Below are positions 1 to 8,114 of a DNA stretch of 50,092 nt, piece by piece. Below the pieces are notes generated by a model, which saw only the letters and a program-made list of their open reading frames with translations, was not told where the DNA came from and did not search any database. Location of the stretch: positions 1-50,092 of IMG/VR virus record IMGVR_UViG_3300043313_002047; one strand, written 5' to 3'. The number at the start of each line of letters is the position of its first letter. The stretch's first letter is position 1. The DNA is from a virus. A program made the translations under genes and the position numbers.

Positions 1-69
1 AAGACCCGCGGGCCCGGCTCCCCCCGGAGCCGGGCCCGCCACCCGAGGCTTGCACACCCCACCAAGGAG
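1..69. repeat. Terminal direct repeat, copy 1 (circular junction)
   Basis: Bases 1-69 are identical to 50024-50092. A 69-base identity at the two ends of a contig is what an assembler leaves when a circular or circularly permuted genome is cut open. A short genuine terminal repeat is the alternative. The repeat contains the SSB-downstream hairpin and the Shine-Dalgarno region of the first gene, so SSB and the first gene are neighbours on the circle. Confidence 0.93.
8..39. terminator. Very strong GC hairpin after SSB
   Basis: GCGGGCCCGGCTCC (8-21) pairs perfectly with its complement at 26-39, giving a 14-bp stem and a CCCC loop. The second copy is at 50031-50062, just after the SSB stop. There is no U-tract, so it could be a terminator of the type common in high-GC genomes, or a processing or attenuation hairpin between the SSB gene and the ParB operon. 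Confidence 0.6.
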
Positions 70-76
70 GATAGCG

Positions 77-262
77 GTGGCTGGACCACCCGAACGACAC
101 GTCGACTCGATCCCGGTCAACTGGAAGGCGATCGAAGAGGAGACGCGGCAGGACTCCAACTGGAACGAGTGGGAGGATTGCCGCCCGATCGACACCGCCC
201 CGCTGCTCGACGGCCTCTCCGAGGGCCGCGAGGCGGCGAAGGACAAGGTGCTCGATGCCTGA
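77..262 (+). CDS. Small acidic hypothetical protein
   Basis: A 61-residue protein of unknown function. I chose GTG 77 because AAGGAGG at 64-70 sits six bases upstream; a TTG at 50 would extend it but lacks a ribosome-binding site. The protein is hydrophilic and acidic with a Trp-rich stretch (NWKAIEEE, NWNEWED). Its stop overlaps the ATG of the next gene at 255, so it is the first gene of the rightward early operon. No family recognised. Confidence 0.7.
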   Translation: MAGPPERHVDSIPVNWKAIEEETRQDSNWNEWEDCRPIDTAPLLDGLSEGREAAKDKVLDA

Positions 263-890
263 GATCTCGATCACGTTCGAGCAACTCCGCGAGCTGATCC
301 ACACCATCGACCAGCAGCGCCACGACATCGCACCCAACGCGCCGGTGATCCACATCAACCAGCCGGACTGGCTGGCGATCGTATCGCGCGTGGGCGAGGT
401 GAACCTCGAACTGGAAGCCCGCGCCGAGCTGGACGAGATCGGCCGCAACCAGTACGTCGAGGCGATCGCAGGCGAACGCCGCGCCAACGAGCAGCTCGGC
501 TCCGTCAACGACTGGCTGCGGCAGGTCGACTGGTGGTGGATCCACCAGCAGCGACGCGAGGAGCAGACGCGAAACCGCACCGTCACCGTCGACCAGCAAC
601 AGCACTTCTGGAGCGACCTGGAAGTGAACCTCCAGAACGCTGCCCGCGCCGCCGGCCTGTCCGAGATCGACATGGGCACGACCGTGCAGCGCACCTACGT
701 CGCCCGGGTGGTGTTCAACGTCCCCGTCGCGATCGAGCACGGCCGCGACGAACGACACACCGACGGAAACCTGTCGGAGGACATCGCGACGCGCGCGCTT
801 CGCGCCATCGCCGACGGCCAGGTCGAGCCGACCCCGATCACCCACATCAGCGACCCCTCGGTCGACGAGACCGAGGACATCCCGTTCTGA
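255..890 (+). CDS. Hypothetical protein with SSB-like C-terminal tip
   Basis: A 211-residue protein, not assigned to a family. The first 100 residues are helical and charged with a WWW run near 93-95. The C-terminus is an acidic tail ending VDETEDIPF. That closely matches the DDDIPF tip with which bacterial SSB recruits replication and repair enzymes. I infer it may be a DNA-associated protein that competes for, or recruits, SSB partners. The next gene (ParB-like) follows after 23 bases with an AGGAGG site. The real SSB is encoded at 49511 and has a different body. Confidence 0.8.
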   Translation: MPEISITFEQLRELIHTIDQQRHDIAPNAPVIHINQPDWLAIVSRVGEVNLELEARAELDEIGRNQYVEAIAGERRANEQLGSVNDWLRQVDWWWIHQQRREEQTRNRTVTVDQQQHFWSDLEVNLQNAARAAGLSEIDMGTTVQRTYVARVVFNVPVAIEHGRDERHTDGNLSEDIATRALRAIADGQVEPTPITHISDPSVDETEDIPF

Positions 891-913
891 ACAACGCCCA
901 AGGAGGGCACCGC

Positions 914-2848
914 ATGACCCAGCAGACCGTCCCGGTCTCGCAGATCGTGGTGGGGGAGAACCCCCGCACGTTCTTCGACTCCGAGGACCAGGAGCAGCTC
1001 GAGCGCTCCATCAAGCTGTTCGGCCTCCTCGCGCCGATCACCGTCGAGCAGACGGACGCCGAGGAGTTCAAGCTGATCGCCGGAGAGCGCCGCCTGCGCG
1101 CGTTCCAGAACCTCGGCATCGAGGAGATCCCGGCGCACGTCACCACCGTCGCCGATCACGCCGGCGCGGCGATCGCGGAGAACGTGACCCGCGTGAACCT
1201 GCACCCGATCGAGGAGGGCCGCGCCTACGTCGCGCTGCTCACCAACGCCAAGGGGAAGGCCGTCAAGCCCGCCACGCTGGCGAAGAACCTGGGCATCCCC
1301 GCCAAGCGCATCGTCGACCGCGTGCGGCTGGCGCTGCTGCCGGCCGAGCTAGCCGACGCGATGATCTCCGGTGCCCGCATCGACAAGATCCGCGACGAGC
1401 TGACGGACTTCACCGAGAAGTTCGGCGGCGAGCTGGTGTCGCGGTTCGTGGAGGCGTCGCTGGAGCCGCTCACGGAGCTGGTCGTCGACGGCGACGAGAA
1501 CATCCACACCGTCTTCTCGTCCTGGCTCGACCTGCAGGACCCGAAGCCCGCGATCGAGTTCACGTGGCGGGCGTGGCAGAACCTGCCGACCGACGTGGCA
1601 GAGGAGCTGCTCGTCCTCGCCAAGAACAAGACCCGCTCGCAGTACGAGCAGAACGAGGTGCTCGAGCTGAACAGCGAGGCGGACGAGGCGGCGGCGCGCA
1701 GCTACGGCTGCCTGGTGGAGTTCGAGGACGCCGACGAGTTCGGCCAGGCGATCCAGTACTGCACCGACATCGCCTGGATGGCCGACCGGATCCGCTACAA
1801 CATCGGCCAGCTGGAGGCGATCGAGCCGAAGGGCGAGGTCGTCGAGACCCCGAAGCGCCGCATCGACCCGGAGACGGGCGAGGTGAAGGCGCCCACCGCC
1901 GAGGAGCTGGAGGCCGAGGCGGCTGCCGCCAAGAAGGTCAAGCGCGAGGAGGCGGCGGCGGCGAAGGCGGAGCGCGAGGAGCGCGGCCGCGTCAACCAGG
2001 CGTTCGGCATCAACCTGCAGAAGAAGCTCTCCAAGCGGAAGCTGACGCACGCCGACGCCAAGCTGCTGGCGGAGATGGTGCTGATCGACGAGAACTCGAT
2101 CGGCCTCTGCTGGGAGGCGGTCCGCGACGAGAAGGTGGACGGCCCCGACCGCTACCAGAAGGCCAAGAGCCTGCGCGCCTGGGTCAGCCGCGGCAAGAAC
2201 GCGGACGAGGTGATCGGACGCCTGTTCCAGGTGGTCCTGGTGACGGTGTTCCACGACCGCGGCGCGTTCGTGAAGTCGCGGATGGTGGAGGGCGGCTTCC
2301 AGCACACCAGCCGCTACGGCCACCTGCTCGACCTGCTCGCCAGCGTCGGCCCGGACGAGCTCGTGGAGCCATACATGGCGGAGCGCAAGACGCGCGAGGA
2401 GCGCCAGGCGATGTACGACGCGGCGGACGCAGCGGCGCTCGAATACGCCCAGGAGCAGAACCCGGTCAACCAGCTCACCGACCAGAATACTGACGGTGAA
2501 ACAACTGGATCTGCTGGCGAAACCGGTTTCCCGGTCGACACCGGCATCGACGCCGAAGTCGCGGCCGAACGCCTCGAAATCGAGCGCGACAACGTCGAGC
2601 CCGACCCGACCACCGAGCCGAGCGTCAGCCCGGAGGAGGCGGACGAGCCGCTGCTGTCCGAACAGGTCGCAGCGGCGCAGCTGCCCGACGCCGGCGAGGA
2701 GTCGCAGCTCACCCAGGACGAGCAGATCGAGAAGCTCGCCCAGCAGTCGCGCGACGCCCTCCAGGCCGAGCTCGACCGCGAGTCCGCACCGACCGCCGCC
2801 GACGTCGCCAAAGACGACTTCGACCGGCAGATGGAGGAGATCTCCTGA
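914..2848 (+). CDS. ParB-like nuclease-domain/HTH protein
   Basis: A 644-residue protein whose start ATG 914 has AAGGAGG eleven bases upstream. ParB/Srx-fold signatures are clear: ENPRTF (15-20), FGLLAPITV (36-44), the CTP-binding-type GERRLRA (57-63) and ENVTRVNLHPIEEGRAY (89-105). A helix-turn-helix follows at about 118-142. Residues about 315-355 are a Lys/Glu/Ala coiled coil, then a second globular region (about 360-500) and a long acidic disordered tail. It is far longer than chromosomal ParB (about 300 residues). No ParA or parS cluster is visible. Roles known for phage ParB-domain proteins include DNA binding and nuclease activity; which applies here is unknown. Confidence 0.88.
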   Translation: MTQQTVPVSQIVVGENPRTFFDSEDQEQLERSIKLFGLLAPITVEQTDAEEFKLIAGERRLRAFQNLGIEEIPAHVTTVADHAGAAIAENVTRVNLHPIEEGRAYVALLTNAKGKAVKPATLAKNLGIPAKRIVDRVRLALLPAELADAMISGARIDKIRDELTDFTEKFGGELVSRFVEASLEPLTELVVDGDENIHTVFSSWLDLQDPKPAIEFTWRAWQNLPTDVAEELLVLAKNKTRSQYEQNEVLELNSEADEAAARSYGCLVEFEDADEFGQAIQYCTDIAWMADRIRYNIGQLEAIEPKGEVVETPKRRIDPETGEVKAPTAEELEAEAAAAKKVKREEAAAAKAEREERGRVNQAFGINLQKKLSKRKLTHADAKLLAEMVLIDENSIGLCWEAVRDEKVDGPDRYQKAKSLRAWVSRGKNADEVIGRLFQVVLVTVFHDRGAFVKSRMVEGGFQHTSRYGHLLDLLASVGPDELVEPYMAERKTREERQAMYDAADAAALEYAQEQNPVNQLTDQNTDGETTGSAGETGFPVDTGIDAEVAAERLEIERDNVEPDPTTEPSVSPEEADEPLLSEQVAAAQLPDAGEESQLTQDEQIEKLAQQSRDALQAELDRESAPTAADVAKDDFDRQMEEIS

Positions 2849-3114
2849 TGGATGGCATCTTCATCCGCGACGGCCGCCAGCACAAGCGCTGGGGACCGGA
2901 GCGCCCGACCTCCAAGAAGGAGGTCAAGACGATGGTCGAGACGAACCCGGCCATCGTCGAGATCGAGGGCACGTCGTGGCACGGCACGCCCTACAGCGGG
3001 CCGGTGTTGAAGGCGCCGGACGGCGAGTACCACTTCGTCGGCCCGAACCCGCACATCGCCCGGAACTTCTACGGCACCCTCGTCGTGAGCGGCGGCGTCC
3101 CGAAGGTCAAGTGA
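2848..3114 (+). CDS. Hypothetical protein
   Basis: An 88-residue protein of unknown function. It starts one base inside the stop of the ParB-like gene (TGATG), so it is translationally coupled. The N-terminus is basic; the C-terminal half is Gly/Pro/aromatic rich (SWHGTPYSGP, YHFVGPNPHI) and looks like a small beta-fold. No motif recognised. Confidence 0.75.
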   Translation: MDGIFIRDGRQHKRWGPERPTSKKEVKTMVETNPAIVEIEGTSWHGTPYSGPVLKAPDGEYHFVGPNPHIARNFYGTLVVSGGVPKVK

Positions 3115-3380
3115 CCAACGAGGCCCCACGCACACGAACGATCATCGTCGACTGCACCGTGGCCCTCGAGGTCACGGTGCAGTACGACCCCGTCGATGAC
3201 ACGCCCGAGATCATCGACGTGACGCCGGACTGGTCGAACTTCCAGGTCGGCATCCCCTACTACGCGACGCCGCACATCCGGATGCCGAACACCGGCATCA
3301 GCGGGTCGATCATCCAGCACCTGCAGCGCAACCTGCCTCGCGGCACCGAGATGCGCTGGAACCCCACAACCTCACAGTAG
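3111..3380 (+). CDS. Hypothetical protein
   Basis: An 89-residue protein read from GTG 3111, which overlaps the previous stop as GTGA. It contains alternating hydrophobic strands (TIIVDCTVALEVTVQY) followed by a Pro/Asp-rich region, suggesting a small beta-rich fold. Function unknown; existence rests on the stop-start overlap and the good fit to the operon. Confidence 0.65.
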   Translation: MTNEAPRTRTIIVDCTVALEVTVQYDPVDDTPEIIDVTPDWSNFQVGIPYYATPHIRMPNTGISGSIIQHLQRNLPRGTEMRWNPTTSQ

Positions 3381-3389
3381 GAGGAGCAG

Positions 3390-3785
3390 ATGCTCCGCAG
3401 AATCCTCGTCCTGGGGGCCGTAAGCGGCCTCCTGGCGCTCCCGGCGACCTCCGAGGCCGCCAGCACGTCCACACGCCTGAAGCGCGTGGAGAAGGCCCTG
3501 GCGAAGGCGCAGCGCGACATCAAGGTCGTGTCGCAGCGCCAGAAGGACACGCAGGCCCAGCTCGACGTGCTCGTCAGCTGCCTGATCACCGCCCCGATCG
3601 CCCGCTTCGGCATCGAGGACCAGGTCGGCTACCTGTTCGGCGCCCCGGACGTGACGCCGTTCTACACCACCGCGATCGACTCGTCCGACCAGCCCGACGC
3701 CTTCCAGATGCTCGGCGTCGACTGCTCCGCCCCGCGTGTCGCCCGCGGCTTCTTCCAGTCCCAGCTCCCGGCCGGCGTCCGATGA
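3390..3785 (+). CDS. Secreted hypothetical protein
   Basis: A 131-residue protein with an AGGAGGAG ribosome-binding site directly upstream. The N-terminus is a textbook signal peptide: MLRR, a hydrophobic core (LVLGAVSGLLALPA) and a probable cleavage after SEA (residue about 23). The mature part opens with a Lys/Arg/Gln-rich coiled-coil segment (about 28-60). It has two Cys (about 65 and 113) that could form a disulphide outside the membrane. No family recognised; it may act at the cell surface. Confidence 0.75.
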   Translation: MLRRILVLGAVSGLLALPATSEAASTSTRLKRVEKALAKAQRDIKVVSQRQKDTQAQLDVLVSCLITAPIARFGIEDQVGYLFGAPDVTPFYTTAIDSSDQPDAFQMLGVDCSAPRVARGFFQSQLPAGVR

Positions 3786-4228
3786 ACAGCGTCGAGAAGC
3801 GGGCCCTGGCGGGGCTGATCACGCGTCGCTTCGAGCGGCTCGAAAGCGAGCTGCACGCCGCGCGGCGCGCCTACTCGGAGAAGGTGACGGAGCAGATCCA
3901 GGACGGCACGAAGGAGATGCGCGCCGCCTGGTCGGCGCAGATCACCGCGCTGATCGAGGACGCCGCCCAGGTCGGCATCGTCTTCATGGTGCACCACTAC
4001 GAGCTGGCACCGAAGACGGAGGCGGGCACGTACAACATCCGGCCGAAAGTGGTGGACGCCAACCTGTCGGAGTACGCCATGCAGGAGGTGAACGCCGCCT
4101 TCCCACCGGTCAACCTCCCCGAGCAGCGCGACGAGCTGCTGGAGGAGCTGTTCATCGCCGACATCTCGGTCGCGGCGAAGGCGATCCTGGATCGCATCCC
4201 GACGGTGGAGCAGCTGCGCGGTGCATAG
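3782..4228 (+). CDS. Hypothetical helical protein
   Basis: A 148-residue protein with an ATGA overlap with the upstream gene. It is predominantly helical with charged heptad-like stretches at 15-50 (RRFERLESELHAARRAY). No membrane segment, Cys pair or known motif. It is coupled to the following 79-residue gene, which begins within its stop region. Confidence 0.72.
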   Translation: MNSVEKRALAGLITRRFERLESELHAARRAYSEKVTEQIQDGTKEMRAAWSAQITALIEDAAQVGIVFMVHHYELAPKTEAGTYNIRPKVVDANLSEYAMQEVNAAFPPVNLPEQRDELLEELFIADISVAAKAILDRIPTVEQLRGA

Positions 4229-4460
4229 GCTCTCACCGATCCTGCACCACCACCTGCGCCACAACCACTACCCGCCGGTGCCGTTCGAGGTGTTCCCGTG
4301 GGTCGTGAAGGCGATCGAGATGGGCCGCAGCGACGAGGAGGTCGTGGTGCATCACGGCGGCGACGACATGCGCCTCAAGATCACCGACAAGTTCGCCACC
4401 GCCAACCTGCTGATCGAGGCGTTCCACCTCGACGACTTCCTGGAGGAGGAAGATGACTGA
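4221..4460 (+). CDS. Hypothetical His-rich small protein
   Basis: A 79-residue protein starting at GTG 4221, overlapping the previous gene by 8 bases. The N-terminus carries a cluster of His (HHHLRHNHY, residues 9-17) that could bind metal, and the C-terminus is strongly acidic (FLEEEDD). The acidic tail overlaps the next gene's AGGAGG ribosome-binding site. Function unknown. Confidence 0.65.
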   Translation: MHRLSPILHHHLRHNHYPPVPFEVFPWVVKAIEMGRSDEEVVVHHGGDDMRLKITDKFATANLLIEAFHLDDFLEEEDD

Positions 4461-4836
4461 CTTCAAGCCACACCCCGACGGCGGCTCGGTGCTGCAGATG
4501 GGCGTCACCGCCCAGCAGCGCCTCACCGCGATGCTCGCCACCTGGCTGGCCCAGCGCGAGGCACTGCACGTCGAGCGGTACACGATCGGCCGCAGCGTCG
4601 ACCACGGCTCGCCCGCCGAGATCGCCGCGGCCGACGTCGAGGAAGGCCTCGTCGTCAACAAGATGCTCGAGCTGGACGAGTCAGTCATCAACGCGCTGGC
4701 CTCGCTGATCCGCCTCGGCGGCCTGGCGATGGCCGACAACCAGGACCCGCCGTCGCTGATCGTGTCGACGCCGCACCTCACGTACGGCGTGTCGGTGCTG
4801 CGCTCGATCGGCATGAAGTGGTCGGTGGATAGTTGA
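4453..4836 (+). CDS. Hypothetical protein
   Basis: A 127-residue protein with ATG 4453 nested in the 3' end of the previous gene and preceded by GGAGGA. It has mixed helix and strand character and no recognisable motif. Its last codons overlap the TTG start of the GP88-like gene. Confidence 0.7.
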   Translation: MTDFKPHPDGGSVLQMGVTAQQRLTAMLATWLAQREALHVERYTIGRSVDHGSPAEIAAADVEEGLVVNKMLELDESVINALASLIRLGGLAMADNQDPPSLIVSTPHLTYGVSVLRSIGMKWSVDS

Positions 4837-5513
4837 ACTACCGGCTCCTCACCGATCCCTGGGCGAACCCGAAGCTCGCCAAGAACATCGCCCAGGGCTA
4901 CCTGACGGCGGGCCTGACGCTGGCACCGGCCAACGAGTCCGGCTCCAACGTCTGCCCCGCCCACTCCAAAGGATGCGCCGCGGCCTGCCTGCACTGGGCG
5001 GGCCGCGGCCGCATGCAGCAGGTGCGCGAGGCCCGCATCGCAAAGACGCGGCTCTGGCTGGACGACCCGGCCACGTTCCTGGCCCTGCTGCGCGGAGACC
5101 TGGCATGGCTGATCCACCAGGCTCGCAAGCGCGGCCTGTCGCCGGCCTGCCGCCTCAACGTCACCTCCGACATCGCCTGGGAGAGCTTCGATGTTCCCCA
5201 GGAGTTCGACGAGATCATGTTCTACGACTACACCAAGCGGCGCGATCGGAAGGAGTGCGCCAACTACGACCTGACCTTCTCCCGCTCCGAGTCGAACGGC
5301 ACCCTGGTGCTGCCGACACTCGCCGCCGGCATGAACGTCAGCGTCGTGTTCAACCCCGACCTGCCCGACACCTACCGCGGCTACCCCGTGATCGACGGCG
5401 ACCGACACGACTGCCGGTTCCTCGACCCGAGCCCGGTGATCGTGGGCCTGCGCGCCAAGGGCGCCAAGGCGAAGACCGACCAGTCCGGCTTCGTCGTCCA
5501 GATCAGTGCTTGA
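4833..5513 (+). CDS. GP88-family phage protein
   Basis: A 226-residue protein that I recognise as the Gene-product-88 family (Pfam GP88) found widely in actinobacteriophages. Diagnostic blocks in order: a Cys cluster (SNVCPAHSKGCAAACLHWAGRG, 39-60), VREARIAKTRLWLDDPATFL, CRLNVTSDIAWE (about 106-117), EIMFYDYTKRRDR, YDLTFSRSES, and the C-terminal GYPVIDGDRHDCRFLDP...VGLRAKG. Length fits the family. The conserved Cys, Asp and Glu residues suggest a metal-binding enzyme, but the biochemical role is not established. It starts with TTG in a stop-start overlap, which implies coupled, modest translation. Confidence 0.85.
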   Translation: MNYRLLTDPWANPKLAKNIAQGYLTAGLTLAPANESGSNVCPAHSKGCAAACLHWAGRGRMQQVREARIAKTRLWLDDPATFLALLRGDLAWLIHQARKRGLSPACRLNVTSDIAWESFDVPQEFDEIMFYDYTKRRDRKECANYDLTFSRSESNGTLVLPTLAAGMNVSVVFNPDLPDTYRGYPVIDGDRHDCRFLDPSPVIVGLRAKGAKAKTDQSGFVVQISA

Positions 5514-5565
5514 TCAGTCAAGTACCTGACACACCATCGGATATTTTGGAGGAAAACGCCTTCCG
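5509..5565 (+). promoter_or_regulatory. Short AT-richer gap with inverted repeat; possible promoter/operator
   Basis: CTTGA-tcag-TCAAG (5509-5522) is a perfect short inverted repeat overlapping the GP88 stop. It is followed by a locally AT-rich stretch, GATATTTTGGAGG, which gives the next gene its GGAGG site. TATTTT could serve as a weak -10, but no convincing -35 lies at the right distance. It is the only break in an otherwise fully overlapped gene string. Confidence 0.3.
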
Positions 5566-6006
5566 ATGACCCCCTCCCCCGACTACACCGGACTGCCAGC
5601 CTGGTACCTGCTCGACCTCGTGTCCGACCGGCTCATCAAGCTGGCGCTGGAGTCGGGATGCAAAGCCGCCGGCGACCACGAGCTGATGGTCGCCGGCGGC
5701 ACGCTCGTCGCCCAGGCCGGAGGCCCGTCCAAGACGTACATGAACGACCTCTGCCACCACCGCATCGGCGTCGTCGGCCTGCACATGGCGGAGCTGATCC
5801 TGCACGGCGTCGGCCTCCAGATCGCCGAGGTCCGCGACGATATGTTCATCCCCTTCCAGGGCCTGCTCCCCGCGATCCGGATGGCGTCGGACGAGCTGTA
5901 CGCGCTCCGCCTGCCGCCATCCCAGAAGGCGATCCTGACCCGCGCCGCGTACCTGCGCGAGCGCCACAAGATGCTGCTCTCCCTCCGACCGAAAGAGATC
6001 CAATGA
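5566..6006 (+). CDS. Hypothetical protein
   Basis: A 146-residue protein with a GGAGG site 12 bases upstream. Mostly helical with His residues in the middle (CHHRIGVVGLHMAEL) and a basic C-terminus (LRERHKMLLSLRPKEIQ). No known domain recognised. It overlaps the next gene by an ATGA junction. Confidence 0.72.
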   Translation: MTPSPDYTGLPAWYLLDLVSDRLIKLALESGCKAAGDHELMVAGGTLVAQAGGPSKTYMNDLCHHRIGVVGLHMAELILHGVGLQIAEVRDDMFIPFQGLLPAIRMASDELYALRLPPSQKAILTRAAYLRERHKMLLSLRPKEIQ

Positions 6007-6377
6007 TCGTGCCCCTGAAGACGCCGCCGCAGATGCTGCAGCCGCCCGACCCGAAGACGATCGTGCTGGCCCTGCGCGGCCTGCGCACCCTCACCCTGGA
6101 GGAGATGGGCGAGAAGCTGATCGCGATGCCCGACGACGACGCGACGCTGAACCTGATCGAGGAGATCGACCACCTCATCTGGCTCTGCGGCATCTGGCTG
6201 AAAATGGAGAACCTGATGGTCGGCACCGAGTTCGACTCCTCCAAGCCGTCCGAGCCCGAGCGCTGGACACCCGCACCACTCGACAAGTTGCAGTGGGTGA
6301 TGCTCGACCGCTACCGCACCGTCGGGCTCGAGGACGACGTGCGCGAGTACCTCGACAAGAACGCCATCCCGTTCTGA
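6003..6377 (+). CDS. Hypothetical protein ending in NAIPF
   Basis: A 124-residue helical protein in ATGA overlap with its upstream neighbour. It contains a Trp-rich helix (LIWLCGIWLKMENL, about 58-71). Its last residues, DKNAIPF, share the terminal IPF with the SSB-type tip seen at 255-890, though here without the acidic run. Function unknown. Confidence 0.72.
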   Translation: MIVPLKTPPQMLQPPDPKTIVLALRGLRTLTLEEMGEKLIAMPDDDATLNLIEEIDHLIWLCGIWLKMENLMVGTEFDSSKPSEPERWTPAPLDKLQWVMLDRYRTVGLEDDVREYLDKNAIPF

Positions 6378-6547
6378 TGGTCACCACCGGCCGCAAGGCG
6401 AGCTGCCGGGGCAAGCGCAAGTTCGCCACCTCGGCTGGCGCCCGGCTGGCACTCAAAAACGCGAAGGCCGCAGGTCGGCCCGAGAAGCGAGCCTACAAGT
6501 GCCCGGTGTGCGACTACTGGCACCTGACCTCGAAGGAGGAAGCGTGA
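6377..6547 (+). CDS. Small zinc-ribbon-like basic protein
   Basis: A 56-residue very basic protein (Lys/Arg throughout) starting one base inside the preceding stop (TGATG). It ends with CPVCDYWHLTSK, the half zinc-finger (CPxCxxWHLTS) common in small actinophage proteins. With one further Cys near the N-terminus it could bind one zinc ion and nucleic acid. It is just upstream of the helicase. Confidence 0.72.
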   Translation: MVTTGRKASCRGKRKFATSAGARLALKNAKAAGRPEKRAYKCPVCDYWHLTSKEEA

Positions 6548-6768
6548 ACGTCGCCTGCGAGTTCATCGGCGGGCCGTGGGACGGCGAGCACCGATCACTC
6601 TCCATGCTCGCCGTGCGCCTGGGCGTCGTCGTACCGCTGGAGCCGGTGCTGATGATCACCGACACCAGCGCCGGACTGCTCAACCTGCCGTCCGGCGAGT
6701 ACCGCATCCGCCTCGCCGACGTACCCCATGTCCGTCACCGCCGCGTCCGGCTCGACTGGAACCCATGA
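6544..6768 (+). CDS. Small phage protein with FIGGPWDG motif
   Basis: A 74-residue protein from GTG 6544, overlapping the previous stop as GTGA. It opens with CEFIGGPWDGEH and ends with GEYRIR...RRVRLDW. The F-x-GGP-x-DG opening is recurrent in small beta-fold phage proteins of unknown function. Its stop overlaps the helicase ATG (ATGA). Confidence 0.72.
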   Translation: MNVACEFIGGPWDGEHRSLSMLAVRLGVVVPLEPVLMITDTSAGLLNLPSGEYRIRLADVPHVRHRRVRLDWNP

Positions 6769-8114
6769 GCGAGCGATACCCGGGCGAGGAGGCAGAGCGG
6801 GCGATCCTGGGCATGATGATGATCTCCGAAGGCGCGCTCGGCGTCGGCCTCGAGGTCCTCAAGGCCCACCACTTCCACGACCAGGCGTACCGCACCCTGT
6901 TCACCGCGATCGCCGCCGTCGACGACGCCGGCCTGGCGGTGGACACCGTCACCGTGATGGACATGGCGGGCTCGAAGATGGAGCCGTTCGGTGGCTGGGG
7001 CCTGATCATGGACCTGACCGACTACCAGCCGGTCGCGAACGTGCGGCACACCGCGAAGCTCGTCTACGAGCGGGCGGTGAACCGGCGGCTGGAGCGGGTC
7101 GGCAAGAAGATCGCGGAGGTGGCGACGGACGAGCTGAGCGTGCAGGAACGCGACGCGAAGATCGACCGCCTCCTGCACACCATCTACGAGACCACTGCGG
7201 AGGGGGAGGAACCCCCGCTGGCGGACGGCGTCGCCGAGGCGCTCCAGGAGACCGAAGCACTGGCCGCAGGGGAGAGCTTCGGCGTCCCGTCCGGCTTCAC
7301 CGACCTCGACAAGATGCTAGGCGGGTTCCGCAAGGGCCAGCTCATCATCCTCGCGTCGCGGCCCGGCATGGGCAAGACGGCACTCGGCTCGAACATCGCC
7401 CAGAACGTGGCGACAGCGGGCATCCCGGCCCTGGTGTTCTCGATCGAGATGCCGACCGTCGAGATGGCCGGCCGCTTCATCAGCCGCCAGGCGCAGGTGG
7501 CATTCGACCGGATGCGCACCAACACCGACGCCCTCACCGCCGACGACTGGACAAAGCTGCGCGCCGCCGCCGCAGTGGTGTCGGCACAGCCGCTGCACGT
7601 CGACGACCGGCCGCCGTACACGATGGCCTCGATCCGGGCCCGCGCCCGGCGAGCGGTCAGGTCGAAGGGCATACGGCTGATCGTGATCGACTACCTGCAG
7701 CTGCTGCAAACCGACCTGCGGGGCGAGAACCGGCAGACGGACGTGGCCGAGATCTCGCGTTCGATGAAGATGCTGGCGCGCGAGCTCGAGGTGCCGGTGC
7801 TGGCGATGGCGCAGCTGAATCGCGCCGTCGAGAAGCGAGACAACAAGCGCCCGGGCCTGTCGGATCTGAGGGACTCGGGCGCAATCGAGCAGGACGCGGA
7901 CATCGTCATCTTCCCGTGGCGCGAGGGCTACTACGAGCCCGAGGTCGAGGAGCGGGCGGAGCTGATCGTGGCGAAGCACCGCAACGGCAAGGTCGGCACC
8001 GTGTTCTGCCGCTGGAAGGCGCCGACCGTAGAGTTCACCGACACCACCCGGCGGCGCATCCGCTCGTCGGAACCACCCGAGGAGGATCCATGGCACAGCG
8101 ACCCAACCCTGTGA
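6765..8114 (+). CDS. dnaB: Replicative DNA helicase, DnaB family
   Basis: A 449-residue hexameric helicase that unwinds duplex DNA 5'->3' at the phage fork. The N-terminal DnaB helical domain covers about 1-105 (EEAERAILGMMM). The RecA-like core follows from about 172. Visible motifs: Walker A SRPGMGKT (198-205), FSIEMP (225-230), Walker B VIDYLQL (307-313), AQLNR (349-353) and SDLRDSGAIEQDAD (366-379), which carries the candidate arginine finger R369. Length is usual for DnaB. The C-terminal acidic tail ends EEDPWHSDPTL. No separate loader or primase was recognised, so host factors are probably used. Confidence 0.96.
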   Translation: MSERYPGEEAERAILGMMMISEGALGVGLEVLKAHHFHDQAYRTLFTAIAAVDDAGLAVDTVTVMDMAGSKMEPFGGWGLIMDLTDYQPVANVRHTAKLVYERAVNRRLERVGKKIAEVATDELSVQERDAKIDRLLHTIYETTAEGEEPPLADGVAEALQETEALAAGESFGVPSGFTDLDKMLGGFRKGQLIILASRPGMGKTALGSNIAQNVATAGIPALVFSIEMPTVEMAGRFISRQAQVAFDRMRTNTDALTADDWTKLRAAAAVVSAQPLHVDDRPPYTMASIRARARRAVRSKGIRLIVIDYLQLLQTDLRGENRQTDVAEISRSMKMLARELEVPVLAMAQLNRAVEKRDNKRPGLSDLRDSGAIEQDADIVIFPWREGYYEPEVEERAELIVAKHRNGKVGTVFCRWKAPTVEFTDTTRRRIRSSEPPEEDPWHSDPTL

